From: Pseudomonas sp. LS1212
Lineage (GTDB): Bacteria > Pseudomonadota > Gammaproteobacteria > Pseudomonadales > Pseudomonadaceae
Reading direction: 5' to 3'
Assembly (NCBI RefSeq): GCF_024741815.1
Contig: NZ_CP102951.1
Span: 434,001 to 498,000 of the forward strand
Length of the DNA stretch: 64,000 bases
In this document: piece after piece, positions 25,246 to 35,003 of the stretch
Position numbering within the stretch: the stretch's first letter is position 1
Layout: each line of letters opens with the position of its first letter
The notes under the pieces: model-generated
Told to the model about the DNA's origin: nothing
Seen by the model: only the letters and a program-made list of their open reading frames with translations
The model's database searches: none
Translations under genes and position numbers: made by a program

Positions 25246-26874
25246 TTACAACAGCATCGTGCGGATGTCCGCCAGCAGGTCGCTCAGACGCTTGGTGAAG
25301 CGTGCAGCAGCGGCGCCGTTGATCACACGGTGATCGTAGGACAACGACAGCGGCAGCATCAGCTTGGGCTGGAAGGCCTTGCCGTCCCAGACCGGCTGGA
25401 TGGTTGCCTTGGAGACACCCAGGATCGCCACTTCCGGCGCGTTGACGATCGGCGTGAAGCCGGTGCCGCCAATGTGGCCGAGGCTGGAGATGGTGAAGCA
25501 GGCGCCTTGCATGTCGTCGGCCGAGAGCTTTTTGGTCCGGGCTTTTTCAGCCAGGGCCGCGGCTTCGCCAGCCAGTTGCAGCAGGCTCTTCTGGTCGACG
25601 TTCTTGATGACCGGCACCAGCAGGCCATCGGGGGTGTCCACGGCAAAGCCGATGTTGACGTATTTCTTGCGGATGATCGCCTTGCCGCTCGGCGCCAGCG
25701 AACTGTTGAAGTCCGGCAGTTCCTTGAGCAGGTGGGCGCAGGCCTTGAGCAGCAGCGGCAGGACGGTCAGCTTGACGCCGGCTTTCTCGGCCACGGCCTT
25801 TTGGGCTACGCGGAAGGCTTCCAGCTCGGTGATGTCGGCCGAGTCGAACTGGGTCACGTGCGGCACGTTCAGCCAGCTGCGGTGCAGGTTGGCTGCGCCG
25901 ACCTGCATCAGGCGGGTCATCGCCACTTCTTCGATTTCGCCGAAGCGGCTGAAATCGACCTCGGGGATCGGTGGAATGCCGGCGCCGCCGGTAGCACCGG
26001 CTGCCGGTGCTTCCTTGGCCTTCTGCATCATGGTCTTGACGTAAGCCTGGACGTCTTCCTTGAGCACGCGACCGTGCGGGCCGCTTGAGCCCACGGCGCT
26101 CAGCTCGACGCCGAATTCACGGGCCAGCTGACGAACTGCGGGGCCGGCGTGAACCTTAGCGCCGTTTGCTGCAGGTGCAGCGGCCGGCGCCGGAGCGGCT
26201 TCGGCTTTTGCAGCCGGTGCCGGGGCAGCGGCAGGTGCAGCGGCTTCAGCCTTGGCCGGAGCGGCGGCCTGAGCAGGCGCGGCGGCCGGGGCTGCGCCCA
26301 CGACCTTGAGCTTCAGGATCAGGTCGCCGGTACCGACTTCGTCGTCCAGCTTCACGCTGACGCTTTCGACCACGCCAGCGGCAGGAGACGGGATCTCCAT
26401 GCTGGCCTTGTCGGATTCCAGGGTGATCAGCGATTGATCGGCTTCGACGGTGTCGCCAGCCTTGACCAGGACTTCAATGATCTTGGCCTTGCCCGCTGAA
26501 CCGATGTCCGGAACGTGAATGTCCTGGACAGTCGCCGCAGCCGGTGCAGCAGCAGGAGCTGGCGCCGCGGCAGGCGCGGCTGCCGCTTTCTCTTGGGCAG
26601 GGGCAGCCGCTGGCGCCTGGGCCGCCGTTGCCGCAGCGGCACCTTCGACATCCAGTTCCATCAGCTCGTCGCCTTCTTTCAGGCGATCACCCAGCTTTAC
26701 CTTCAAGCTCTTGATGACCCCGGCCTTCGGGGCCGGGATTTCCATGCTGGCCTTGTCCGACTCCAGCGTCAGCAGGCTTTGGTCGGCTTCGATGCGATCG
26801 CCGACCTTGACCAGCAATTCAATGACTTCACCTTCACCGCTGCCGATGTCAGGTACGCGAATGAGCTCGCTCAC
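25246..26874 (-). CDS. aceF: Pyruvate dehydrogenase complex E2, dihydrolipoyl acetyltransferase
   Basis: A 542-residue E2 with two lipoyl domains (residues 1-78 and about 117-195), lipoylated at K41 and K156 in the ESDKASMEIP motifs, joined by long Ala-Pro linkers. A peripheral subunit-binding domain (AGPAVRQLAREFGVELSAV) and the catalytic core follow, with SYDHRVINGAAAARF near the end giving the catalytic HxxxD-type His. The start is GTG at 26874, with GAGGAGA seven bases upstream. It transfers acetyl groups from E1 to CoA within the pyruvate dehydrogenase complex. It follows aceE by 11 bases in a two-gene operon that ends in the terminator at 25145. The E3 subunit (lpd) is not in the window. 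Confidence 0.96.
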   Translation of the reverse strand: MSELIRVPDIGSGEGEVIELLVKVGDRIEADQSLLTLESDKASMEIPAPKAGVIKSLKVKLGDRLKEGDELMELDVEGAAAATAAQAPAAAPAQEKAAAAPAAAPAPAAAPAAATVQDIHVPDIGSAGKAKIIEVLVKAGDTVEADQSLITLESDKASMEIPSPAAGVVESVSVKLDDEVGTGDLILKLKVVGAAPAAAPAQAAAPAKAEAAAPAAAPAPAAKAEAAPAPAAAPAANGAKVHAGPAVRQLAREFGVELSAVGSSGPHGRVLKEDVQAYVKTMMQKAKEAPAAGATGGAGIPPIPEVDFSRFGEIEEVAMTRLMQVGAANLHRSWLNVPHVTQFDSADITELEAFRVAQKAVAEKAGVKLTVLPLLLKACAHLLKELPDFNSSLAPSGKAIIRKKYVNIGFAVDTPDGLLVPVIKNVDQKSLLQLAGEAAALAEKARTKKLSADDMQGACFTISSLGHIGGTGFTPIVNAPEVAILGVSKATIQPVWDGKAFQPKLMLPLSLSYDHRVINGAAAARFTKRLSDLLADIRTMLL

Positions 26875-26885
26875 AGAAATTCTCC

Positions 26886-29531
26886 TCAGCAGTCCAGTGG
26901 GTTGCGTTTCTCGGGGTCGATACCGAACTTGACGATGGCTTCTGCCACCACTTTAGGTTCGATGTCGCCGCGATCGGCCAAGGCTTCCAGGGCAGCCAGC
27001 ACAACGAAGTGGCGGTCGACTTCGAAGAAGTGACGCAGCTTCTTGCGGCTGTCGCTGCGACCGAAGCCATCGGTACCCAGGACTTTGAATTCTTTGCTCG
27101 GAACCCACTGACGAATCTGTTCGGCAAACAGCTTCATGTAGTCGGTAGAGGCGATCACCGGACCCTTGCGGCCGTTCAGGCACTCTTCGACATAGCTCAG
27201 CGCAGGCTTTTGCTCCGGGTGCAGGCGGTTGCTGCGTTCCACGGCCAGGCCATTGCGACGCAGCTCGTTAAAGCTGGTAACGCTCCAGACATCGGCGCCG
27301 ACGTTGTACTGTTCACGCAGGATCTTCGCCGCTTCACGCACTTCACGCAGGATGGTACCCGAACCCATCAGTTGCACGTGGTGTGCAGCTTCGCGGTTGT
27401 CTTCCTCGAGCAGGTACATGCCCTTGACGATGCCTTCCTCGACGCCTGCCGGCATGGCTGGCTGGGTGTAGGCTTCGTTCATCACGGTGATGTAGTAGAA
27501 GATGTCCTGTTGCTCTTCGGTCATCTTCTTCATGCCGTCCTGGATGATCACCGCCAGCTCATAGCCGTAGGTCGGATCATAGGTGCGGCAGTTCGGGATG
27601 GTGCCGGCCAGCATGTGGCTGTGACCGTCTTCGTGCTGCAGGCCTTCGCCGTTGAGCGTGGTACGGCCGGCGGTGCCGCCGATCAGGAAGCCACGGGTGC
27701 GGCTGTCGCCAGCGGCCCAGGCCAGGTCGCCGATACGCTGGAAGCCGAACATCGAGTAGAAGATGTAGAACGGCAGCATCGGCTGGTTGTGGTTGGAGTA
27801 CGAAGTACCGGCGGCAATGAAGGAGCTCATGGCGCCCGCTTCGTTGATGCCTTCCTCGAGGATCTGGCCCTTCTTGTCTTCGCGGTAGAACATCACCTGG
27901 TCTTTATCGACTGGCTCGTAGAGCTGGCCGACGGACGAGTAGATGCCCAGCTGGCGGAACATGCCTTCCATACCGAAGGTACGGGCTTCGTCCGGGATGA
28001 TCGGAACGATGCGCTGGCCGATTTCCTTGTCCTTGACCAGTTGCGCGAGGATCCGCACGAAGGCCATGGTGGTGGAGATTTCGCGGTCGCCCGAACCGTC
28101 CAGGATCGCCTTGAGGGTTTCCAGTGGCGGGGTCGGGATGCTGAAGCTCTTGGCGCGACGCTGCGGGACGAAACCGCCCAGTGCGGTACGACGTTCGCTC
28201 AGGTAACGGGCTTCGGCGCTGCCTTCTTCGGGCTTGAAGAACGGCAGGTTTTCGATCTCGTCGTCCTTGACCGGAATGTCGAAGCGGTCGCGGAACGACT
28301 TCAGGCTATCGACATCGACCTTCTTGGTGTTGTGCGCAGTGTTCTTCGCTTCGCCGGCACCGGTGCCATAACCCTTGATGGTCTTGGCCAGGATGACGGT
28401 AGGCTGCTCTTTGTGGTTGACCGCTTCGTGGTAAGCCGCATAGACCTTGTACGGGTCGTGGCCGCCACGGTTGAGCTTCCAGATCTCGTCGTCGGAGAGG
28501 TCTTCGACCATCGCCTTGAGTTCCGGGGTGTTGAAGAAGTGCTCACGCACGAAGGCGCCGTCTTTGGCCTTGTAGTTCTGGTACTCGCCGTCGATGACTT
28601 CGTCCATGCGGCGTTGCAGGATACCGTCGGTGTCCTTGGCCAGCAGCGGGTCCCAGAAACGGCCCCAGACGACCTTGTTGACGTTCCACTGGGCACCGCG
28701 GAACACGCCTTCGAGTTCCTGGATGATCTTGCCGTTGCCGCGAACCGGGCCGTCGAGGCGCTGCAGGTTGCAGTTGATGACGAAGATCAGGTTGTCGAGT
28801 TTTTCACGGCCCGCCAGAGAGATCGCGCCCAGGGATTCCGGCTCGTCGCACTCGCCGTCGCCCATGAAGCACCAGATCTTCTGCTTGCCTGCAGGAATGT
28901 AGCCACGGCTTTCCAGGTACTTCATGAAGCGTGCCTGGTAGATCGCCTGGATCGGGCCAAGGCCCATCGATACGGTCGGGAACTGCCAGAAATCAGGCAT
29001 CAGCCATGGGTGCGGGTAGGACGACAGGCCTTTGCCATCGACTTCCTGGCGGAAGTTGTTCATCTGGTCTTCGGTGATCCGGCCTTCCATGAACGCACGG
29101 GCGTAGACGCCTGGCGATGCGTGGCCCTGGAAGTAGATCAGGTCGCCGCCGTGCTCGTCGGTAGGGGCCTGGAAGAAGTAGTTGAAGCCGATGTCATACA
29201 AGGTGGCGCTGGAGGCGAAGCTGGAGATGTGGCCGCCCAGATCCGAGTCTTTCAGGTTGGTACGCATTACCATGGCCAGCGCGTTCCAGCGTACCAGCGA
29301 GCGAATGCGGCGTTCCATGAACAGGTCGCCAGGCATGCGTGCTTCGTGGGTGACGGGAATCGTGTTGCGGTATGGCGTGGTGATGGCATAGGGCAGTTGG
29401 GAGCCACTGCGGGTGGCCAACTCGCCCATACGGGTCATCAGATAGTGAGCGCGGTCTTCGCCTTCTTTGTCGAGAACCGACTCCAGGGCGTCCAGCCATT
29501 CCTGGGTTTCGACGGGATCGAGGTCTTGCAT
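26886..29531 (-). CDS. aceE: Pyruvate dehydrogenase E1 component, homodimeric type
   Basis: An 881-residue E1 of the homodimeric, gamma-proteobacterial type (E. coli 887). The ThDP-binding motif starts at GDGECDEPESLGAI and continues to NCN (residues about 230-260), with substrate-channel regions such as GHASPGVYARAF and HNTKKVD intact. It decarboxylates pyruvate and reductively acetylates the lipoyl groups of AceF. The ATG at 29531 has GGAG seven bases upstream. It is divergent from glnE; two GTAGTnnnACTAC palindromes 112-176 bases upstream are candidate operators. Confidence 0.97.
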   Translation of the reverse strand: MQDLDPVETQEWLDALESVLDKEGEDRAHYLMTRMGELATRSGSQLPYAITTPYRNTIPVTHEARMPGDLFMERRIRSLVRWNALAMVMRTNLKDSDLGGHISSFASSATLYDIGFNYFFQAPTDEHGGDLIYFQGHASPGVYARAFMEGRITEDQMNNFRQEVDGKGLSSYPHPWLMPDFWQFPTVSMGLGPIQAIYQARFMKYLESRGYIPAGKQKIWCFMGDGECDEPESLGAISLAGREKLDNLIFVINCNLQRLDGPVRGNGKIIQELEGVFRGAQWNVNKVVWGRFWDPLLAKDTDGILQRRMDEVIDGEYQNYKAKDGAFVREHFFNTPELKAMVEDLSDDEIWKLNRGGHDPYKVYAAYHEAVNHKEQPTVILAKTIKGYGTGAGEAKNTAHNTKKVDVDSLKSFRDRFDIPVKDDEIENLPFFKPEEGSAEARYLSERRTALGGFVPQRRAKSFSIPTPPLETLKAILDGSGDREISTTMAFVRILAQLVKDKEIGQRIVPIIPDEARTFGMEGMFRQLGIYSSVGQLYEPVDKDQVMFYREDKKGQILEEGINEAGAMSSFIAAGTSYSNHNQPMLPFYIFYSMFGFQRIGDLAWAAGDSRTRGFLIGGTAGRTTLNGEGLQHEDGHSHMLAGTIPNCRTYDPTYGYELAVIIQDGMKKMTEEQQDIFYYITVMNEAYTQPAMPAGVEEGIVKGMYLLEEDNREAAHHVQLMGSGTILREVREAAKILREQYNVGADVWSVTSFNELRRNGLAVERSNRLHPEQKPALSYVEECLNGRKGPVIASTDYMKLFAEQIRQWVPSKEFKVLGTDGFGRSDSRKKLRHFFEVDRHFVVLAALEALADRGDIEPKVVAEAIVKFGIDPEKRNPLDC

Positions 29532-29642
29532 GGCTTGCTCCAGGGCGGAAAGGCTTCCAGAATCGGTTGCCTGAGTTTGCGACTGGCCTTGTGGGCAGAC
29601 GACATGAAATTCTTGGATTACCGGAGGTTGTACCGGCGTTGT

Positions 29643-29707
29643 GTAGTTTTACTACAAATCGACAGTCATTTCATGCTTTCGAAGTAGGTATGCAGTAGTA
29701 AAACTAC
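29643..29707. promoter_or_regulatory. Paired GTAGTnnnACTAC palindromes upstream of aceE
   Basis: GTAGT-TTT-ACTAC at 29643-29655 and GTAGT-AAA-ACTAC at 29695-29707 are each perfect palindromes with a three-base centre, and each is the reverse complement of the other. Their centres are 52 bases apart, near five helical turns. Short inverted repeats with a three-base spacer are typical of GntR/FadR-family operators, the family of the E. coli pyruvate regulator PdhR. Control of aceE by such a regulator is inferred. The rest of 29532-29914 shows only promoter-like AT-rich sequence and no gene. Confidence 0.6.
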
Positions 29708-29914
29708 AGAAAAACGGCATCTGGCCCTCTGTTTGGTTGTGAGAAAAATCGATACTGTTGGTTAAAGCAGTGTCTGGAAAAGGTGAAATGCGATGATTTG
29801 TGCCAGAAATTTTGAATCTTCAGCTATTTCTAACTTTTGTATGACAGTCCAGCCTCGCGCGATTTTTCTCGCGACCTCCATCATATCCCGTTGCACGCCG
29901 ATCAAGGATAGACC

Positions 29915-32857
29915 ATGAGCATGCCTGCGCTGGCCGATCTGCCAGCCATCCTCCAGCCTTTAGTCAGCCGTAACGAGCAGTCGTTGCGGGCCGCCGTCGC
30001 CACCGTGCCCGGTGCTCACCTGGATGACTGGACGGCCCGGCGCTGGGCCGATTTCGCGCGGGTGTGCGCGGCCAGTGAATATGTGCTTGAGCAGGCGGTG
30101 CGCGATCCGGCCATGTTTCTGGCATTGGTCGCCAGTGGTGAGCTGGACCGGGGCTTCAAGCCGGGCGAACTCTGCGCGCAGATTGCCGCCGCCGCCCAGG
30201 CTGCCGAAACCGACGACCAGCTTGGCCGTCAATTGCGCCGTCAGCGTGCCCGGAATCAGGTACGCATCATTTGGCGCGACGTCACCCGCCAGGCGGATCT
30301 GGTGCAGACCTGTCGCGATCTGTCGGACATGGCCGATGCTTCGATCGACCAGGCTTATCAATGGCTGTACCTGCGCCATTGCCAGCAGTTCGGCACGCCC
30401 ATGGGCCGGCGCAGTGGCCAGCCACAACAGATGGTCATCCTCGGGATGGGCAAGCTCGGCGCGGTGGAGTTGAATCTGTCTTCGGACATCGACCTGATCT
30501 TCGCCTACCCCGAAGGTGGCGAGACGGAAGGGGTCAAACGCCCGCTGGACAACCAGGAGTTCTTCATTCGCCTGGGCCAGCGCTTGATCAAGGCGCTGGA
30601 TCCGATCACGGTCGACGGCTTTGTCTTCCGGGTCGACATGCGCTTGCGACCGTATGGCTCGTCCGGCGCCCTGGTGCTCAGCTTCAACGCGCTGGAGCAA
30701 TACTATCAGGATCAGGGGCGCGACTGGGAGCGCTACGCGATGATCAAGGCGCGGGTGGTCGCCGGGGATCAAGTGGCCGGCGCGCAGTTGCTGGATATGC
30801 TGCGGCCTTTCGTTTATCGCCGTTACCTGGATTTCTCGGCCATCGAAGCGCTGCGGACCATGAAGCAGCTGATTCAGCAGGAAGTCCGGCGCAAGGGCAT
30901 GTCGGACAACATCAAGCTGGGGGCGGGCGGTATTCGCGAAGTGGAGTTTATCGCCCAGGCGTTCCAGTTGATCCATGGCGGCCGCGACCTGAGCCTGCAA
31001 CAAAGACCGCTGTTGAAGGTCCTCGCCACGCTGGAAGGGCAGGGTTATCTGCCGCCGGCGGTGGTAAGCGAACTGCGCGAGGGTTATGAGTTCCTGCGTT
31101 ACACCGAACACGCGATCCAGGCGATTGCCGACCGCCAGACCCAGATGCTGCCCGATGGCGAGCAGGATCGCGCGCGTATTGCCCTTATGCTCGGGTTTAC
31201 CGATTGGGCGGCGTTCCATGCGCAATTGATGTATTGGCGAGGGCGCGTCGATTGGCATTTCCGCCAGGTGATTGCCGATCCGGATGAAGAGGAAGGCGAT
31301 GAGGGCGAAGTGGTGGTCGGCGGCGAATGGCTGCCGCTCTGGGAAGAGGAGCAGGATGATGAGGCCGCGTGCCGTCAGTTGCAGGAAGCCGGCTTTGTCG
31401 ATGCGCCCAAGGCCTTGAAACAACTCGCCGGGCTGCGTGGCAGCCCTCAACTGCGTGCCATGCAACGGCTCGGTCGCGAGCGTCTGGATGCGTTCATTCC
31501 AAGGCTGTTGGCGCAGGCGGTGGAGCATGCCCATCCCGACCTGGTGCTGGAGCGGGTGCTGCCGCTGGTTGAAGCGGTGGCCCGGCGTTCGGCGTATCTG
31601 GTGCTGCTCACCGAGAACCCGGGCGCCTTGCGCCGATTGCTGACGCTGTGTGCCGCCAGCCCCTGGATCGCCGAACAGATCACCCGATTCCCGTTGCTGC
31701 TCGATGAGCTGCTCAATGAAGGACGGTTGTTCAGCCCGCCGCAGGCCCCTGAGCTGACCGCCGAGTTGCGCGAGCGCCTGACCCGGATTCCCGAGGATGA
31801 TCTCGAGCAACAGATGGAAGCCTTGCGGCACTTCAAGCTCGCCCACAGTTTACGCGTGGCGGCTTCTGAAATTGCCGGCAGCCTGCCGCTGATGAAGGTC
31901 AGCGATTACCTGACCTGGCTGGCCGAAGCGATCCTGGAGCAAGTTCTGGCCCTGGCCTGGCGCCAGACCGTGGCCAAGTACGGCCAGCCGCAACGTATCG
32001 ACGGCAGCCTGTGCGATCCGGGTTTCATCATTGTCGGCTATGGGAAGGTCGGGGGAATCGAACTGGGGCACGGCTCCGATCTTGACCTGGTGTTTGTCCA
32101 CGACGGCGATCCGCAGGCTGAAACCGATGGGTCCAAGCCTATCGATGGCGCGCAATTCTTCACCCGCCTTGGGCAGCGGATCATCCATCTGCTGACCACC
32201 CAGACCAACTCCGGCCAGCTTTATGAAGTCGACATGCGCCTGCGCCCATCCGGGGCGGCGGGGTTGCTGGTCAGTTCGTTGGGTGCGTTCGAGCGCTATC
32301 AGGTCAATGAGGCCTGGACCTGGGAGCATCAGGCGCTGGTGCGGGCACGGGTGCTGGTCGGTTGCAAGGAGGTGGGCGCCGCGTTCGAGAGGGTCCGTGC
32401 CAGGATACTGGGGCGCGAGCGCGATCTGCCGAAGTTGCAGGCCGAAGTCAGCGAGATGCGCGCCAAGATGCGCGACAACCTTGGCACCAAGGCCACTGCC
32501 GCAGGCTTGGCCGCCAATGCCTTCGAGGCCACGGCGCCCTTTGATATCAAGCAGGATGCCGGTGGTATCGTTGATATTGAATTTATGGTGCAATACGCGG
32601 CCCTGGCCTGGTCTCATGAGCATCAGGCGTTAACGCTTTACACCGACAACATCCGTATTCTCGAGGGTCTGGAGCAGGCCGGGTTGATTCCTGCCGCCGA
32701 TGCCAACCTGTTGCGTGAGGTCTACAAGGCCTATCGCTCCGCTGCCCATCGCCAGGCGTTGCAGAAGGAAGCCGGGGTGATTGGCGGTGATCAGTTCGTC
32801 GCCGAACGGCGCGAAGTACTGCGGATATGGGCTCAGCTAGGGTTGAGCCAGGGCTGA
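29915..32857 (+). CDS. glnE: Bifunctional glutamine synthetase adenylyltransferase/deadenylylase
   Basis: A 980-residue GlnE (E. coli 946). Two nucleotidyltransferase domains are visible, each with helical GlnD-UR-type domains after it. The N-terminal deadenylylase has GMGKLGAVELNLSSDIDLIF (residues about 175-195). The C-terminal adenylyltransferase has GYGKVGGIELGHGSDLDLVF (about 708-728). It adds or removes AMP on glutamine synthetase in response to PII and glutamine, setting nitrogen assimilation. An AAGGA site lies six bases ahead of the ATG at 29915. An acidic insert (DEEEGDEGEVVVGGEW) between the domains is unusual-looking but in a linker. ilvE follows 93 bases later. Confidence 0.97.
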   Translation: MSMPALADLPAILQPLVSRNEQSLRAAVATVPGAHLDDWTARRWADFARVCAASEYVLEQAVRDPAMFLALVASGELDRGFKPGELCAQIAAAAQAAETDDQLGRQLRRQRARNQVRIIWRDVTRQADLVQTCRDLSDMADASIDQAYQWLYLRHCQQFGTPMGRRSGQPQQMVILGMGKLGAVELNLSSDIDLIFAYPEGGETEGVKRPLDNQEFFIRLGQRLIKALDPITVDGFVFRVDMRLRPYGSSGALVLSFNALEQYYQDQGRDWERYAMIKARVVAGDQVAGAQLLDMLRPFVYRRYLDFSAIEALRTMKQLIQQEVRRKGMSDNIKLGAGGIREVEFIAQAFQLIHGGRDLSLQQRPLLKVLATLEGQGYLPPAVVSELREGYEFLRYTEHAIQAIADRQTQMLPDGEQDRARIALMLGFTDWAAFHAQLMYWRGRVDWHFRQVIADPDEEEGDEGEVVVGGEWLPLWEEEQDDEAACRQLQEAGFVDAPKALKQLAGLRGSPQLRAMQRLGRERLDAFIPRLLAQAVEHAHPDLVLERVLPLVEAVARRSAYLVLLTENPGALRRLLTLCAASPWIAEQITRFPLLLDELLNEGRLFSPPQAPELTAELRERLTRIPEDDLEQQMEALRHFKLAHSLRVAASEIAGSLPLMKVSDYLTWLAEAILEQVLALAWRQTVAKYGQPQRIDGSLCDPGFIIVGYGKVGGIELGHGSDLDLVFVHDGDPQAETDGSKPIDGAQFFTRLGQRIIHLLTTQTNSGQLYEVDMRLRPSGAAGLLVSSLGAFERYQVNEAWTWEHQALVRARVLVGCKEVGAAFERVRARILGRERDLPKLQAEVSEMRAKMRDNLGTKATAAGLAANAFEATAPFDIKQDAGGIVDIEFMVQYAALAWSHEHQALTLYTDNIRILEGLEQAGLIPAADANLLREVYKAYRSAAHRQALQKEAGVIGGDQFVAERREVLRIWAQLGLSQG

Positions 32858-32870
32858 GTCAGGATCGAAC

Positions 32871-32892
32871 AACGAGCTGTCGAAGGCTCGTT
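32871..32892. other. Hairpin between glnE and ilvE
   Basis: AACGAGC-TGTCGAAG-GCTCGTT forms a perfect seven-base stem 13 bases after the glnE stop. There is no T tract, so it is unlikely to be an efficient terminator; it may mark a processing point. Confidence 0.4.
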
Positions 32893-32950
32893 CAAACTGT
32901 CTGGCGGTTGCTCCATGCTGCCAGCTCTGGATTCATTGAGGAACGCAATG

Positions 32951-33874
32951 ATGTCGATGGCCGATCGTGATGGCGTAATCTGGTATGACGGCAAGCTGGT
33001 GCCGTGGCGTGACGCCACCACCCATGTCCTGACCCACACCCTGCATTACGGCATGGGCGTGTTCGAAGGCGTGCGCGCCTACGACACCCCGCAAGGCACG
33101 GCGATCTTTCGCTTGCAGGCGCACACCGATCGTCTGTTCGATTCGGCCCACATCATGGGCATGAAGATTCCGTTCAGCAAAGATGAAATCAACGAAGCGA
33201 CCCGTGTCGCCGTGCGCGAGAACAACCTCGACAGCGCCTACATCCGCCCGATGGCGTTCTACGGGTCCGAAGCCATGGGCCTGCGCGCCACCGGCTTGAA
33301 GGTCCACGTGATCATCGCGCCCTGGAGATGGGGCGCCTATATGGGCGATGAGGCCCTCAAGACCGGCATCAAGGTCCGTACCAGTTCCTTTACCCGGCAC
33401 CACGTGAACATCTCCATGACCCGGGCCAAGGCCAACGGTCATTACATCAATTCCATGCTGGCCCTGCAGGAAGCGCTGTCGGGCGGTGCGGACGAAGCGC
33501 TGCTGCTGGACCCGGAAGGCTTTGTCGCCGAAGGCTCCGGCGAAAACGTGTTCCTGGTCAAGGACGGGGTGCTGTATACCCCGGACGTGACGGCCTGCCT
33601 GAACGGCATCACCCGCAGCACCGTGCTGACGCTGGCTGAGGAGATGGGGATCAAGTTCGTCGAGAAGCGCATTACCCGAGACGAAGTCTATATTGCCGAT
33701 GAAGCCTTCTTCACCGGCACTGCCGCAGAAGTGACACCGATCCGTGAAGTCGACGGTCGCCAGATCGGTATTGGCCACCGTGGTCCTGTGACCGAGAAGC
33801 TGCAAAAGGCCTACTTTGATCTGGTCAGCGGTAAAACCACTGCACACAGCGAGTGGCGTACACTGGTCAAATAA
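32951..33874 (+). CDS. ilvE: Branched-chain amino acid aminotransferase
   Basis: A 307-residue class IV (fold type IV) PLP aminotransferase. The start MSMADRDGVIWYDG at 32951 fits the family; an adjacent ATG at 32948 is equally placed behind GAGG, and an earlier ATG at 32915 is rejected. The PLP lysine is K160 in TRAKANGHYINS. Other motifs are THTLHYGMGVFEGVRAY and the substrate loop EGSGENVF. It interconverts leucine, isoleucine or valine with their 2-oxo acids using 2-oxoglutarate/glutamate. It lies between glnE and the LPS core genes, as in P. aeruginosa. Confidence 0.96.
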   Translation: MSMADRDGVIWYDGKLVPWRDATTHVLTHTLHYGMGVFEGVRAYDTPQGTAIFRLQAHTDRLFDSAHIMGMKIPFSKDEINEATRVAVRENNLDSAYIRPMAFYGSEAMGLRATGLKVHVIIAPWRWGAYMGDEALKTGIKVRTSSFTRHHVNISMTRAKANGHYINSMLALQEALSGGADEALLLDPEGFVAEGSGENVFLVKDGVLYTPDVTACLNGITRSTVLTLAEEMGIKFVEKRITRDEVYIADEAFFTGTAAEVTPIREVDGRQIGIGHRGPVTEKLQKAYFDLVSGKTTAHSEWRTLVK

Positions 33875-33894
33875 CGCCTGATTAAAAAAAGACG

Positions 33895-33932
33895 GGGAGG
33901 CCAGGCTGTTCTCATACAGGCTGAAGCCTCCC
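33895..33932 (+). terminator. Hairpin after ilvE, possible weak terminator
   Basis: GGGAGGC (33895-33901) pairs with GCCTCCC (33926-33932) around a 24-base loop that contains a second small pairing (AGGCTG/CAGGCT). The following TGATCGTTTC is only weakly T-rich. It may partly separate ilvE from the LPS run starting at 33953. Confidence 0.4.
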
Positions 33933-33952
33933 TGATCGTTTCTGGATAGAAC

Positions 33953-35002
33953 ATGAGAATTCTGATCATTGGCCCCAGCTGGGTCGGCGATATGGTGATG
34001 GCACAGACGTTGTTCCAGTGCCTGAAACAGCGTCACCCTGACAGTGTGATCGATGTATTGGCACCCGAGTGGAGCCGACCGATCCTGGAACGCATGCCTG
34101 AAGTGCGCCAGGCCTTGAGCTTTCCGCTCGGCCATGGCGTGCTGGAACTGGCGACCCGGCGCAGGATTGGCAAGTCCCTCAAAGGCCAATACGACCAGGC
34201 GATCCTGCTGCCGAACTCGCTCAAGTCGGCATTGGTACCATTCTTTGCCGGCATTCCCAAGCGGACCGGTTGGCGTGGCGAGTTCCGCTATGGTCTGCTC
34301 AATGACGTACATATGCTGGACAAGGAACGCTATCCGCTGATGATCGAGCGTTTCATGGCCCTGGCTTATGAGGCGGGTGCCGACCTGCCCAGGCCTTACC
34401 CGCGGCCGAGCCTGCGCATCGATGCAACCAGTCGGGATGCGGCCCTGGCCAAGTTCGGCTTGAGCCTGGACCGGCCGGTGCTGGCGCTGTGCCCGGGCGC
34501 CGAATTCGGCGAGTCCAAGCGCTGGCCGTCCGAGCATTACGCCAAGGTTGCCGAGATCAAGATTCGTGAAGGCTGGCAGGTCTGGCTGTTCGGCTCGAAG
34601 AACGACCATGCCGTGGGCGAATCGATTCGCGAGCGTCTGATTCCGGGCTTGCGCGAAGAGTCGGTCAACCTCAGTGGCGATACTTCTCTGGCCGAGGCCA
34701 TTGACCTGATGTCCTGTGCCGACGCAGTGGTTTCCAACGATTCTGGCCTGATGCATGTGGCCGCGGCATTGAATCGCCCGCTGGTGGCTGTCTACGGCTC
34801 AACCTCGCCCGGCTTCACGCCGCCGCTGGCCGAACACGTCGAGATCGTGCGCCTGGGGCTCGATTGCAGCCCTTGCTTCGATCGGACCTGCCGCTACGGG
34901 CACTATAACTGCCTGCGTCAGCTCGAGCCTCAGGCGGTGGCAGCAGCCTTGCAGCGCCTGGACGGTCCGGCGCTGGTCGATATCACGGCAGAGGTCCAGT
35001 AA
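33953..35002 (+). CDS. waaF: ADP-heptose:LPS heptosyltransferase II
   Basis: A 349-residue GT9-family enzyme. The N-terminus MRILIIGPSWVGDMVMAQ and the ADP-heptose-binding region CPGAEFGESKRWPSEHYAKVA are those of WaaF, with SNDSGLMHVAAALNRP in the C-terminal domain. It adds the second L-glycero-D-manno-heptose to the inner core at the cytoplasmic face of the inner membrane. It starts a run of seven genes, waaF to the tandem kinase-like gene, joined by one- to four-base overlaps (waaC starts two bases after the waaF stop). Confidence 0.96.
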   Translation: MRILIIGPSWVGDMVMAQTLFQCLKQRHPDSVIDVLAPEWSRPILERMPEVRQALSFPLGHGVLELATRRRIGKSLKGQYDQAILLPNSLKSALVPFFAGIPKRTGWRGEFRYGLLNDVHMLDKERYPLMIERFMALAYEAGADLPRPYPRPSLRIDATSRDAALAKFGLSLDRPVLALCPGAEFGESKRWPSEHYAKVAEIKIREGWQVWLFGSKNDHAVGESIRERLIPGLREESVNLSGDTSLAEAIDLMSCADAVVSNDSGLMHVAAALNRPLVAVYGSTSPGFTPPLAEHVEIVRLGLDCSPCFDRTCRYGHYNCLRQLEPQAVAAALQRLDGPALVDITAEVQ

Positions 35003-35003
35003 G

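Noticed and set aside
27009..29687. An 892-codon open frame antisense to aceE
   Set aside because: A shadow of aceE; no start signal, no domain, and aceE is unambiguous.
29960..31846. A 628-codon open frame antisense to glnE
   Set aside because: Shadow of glnE with no independent support.
32933..34756. A 607-codon open frame antisense to ilvE and waaF
   Set aside because: It spans two well-supported genes and an intergenic hairpin, and shows no homology.
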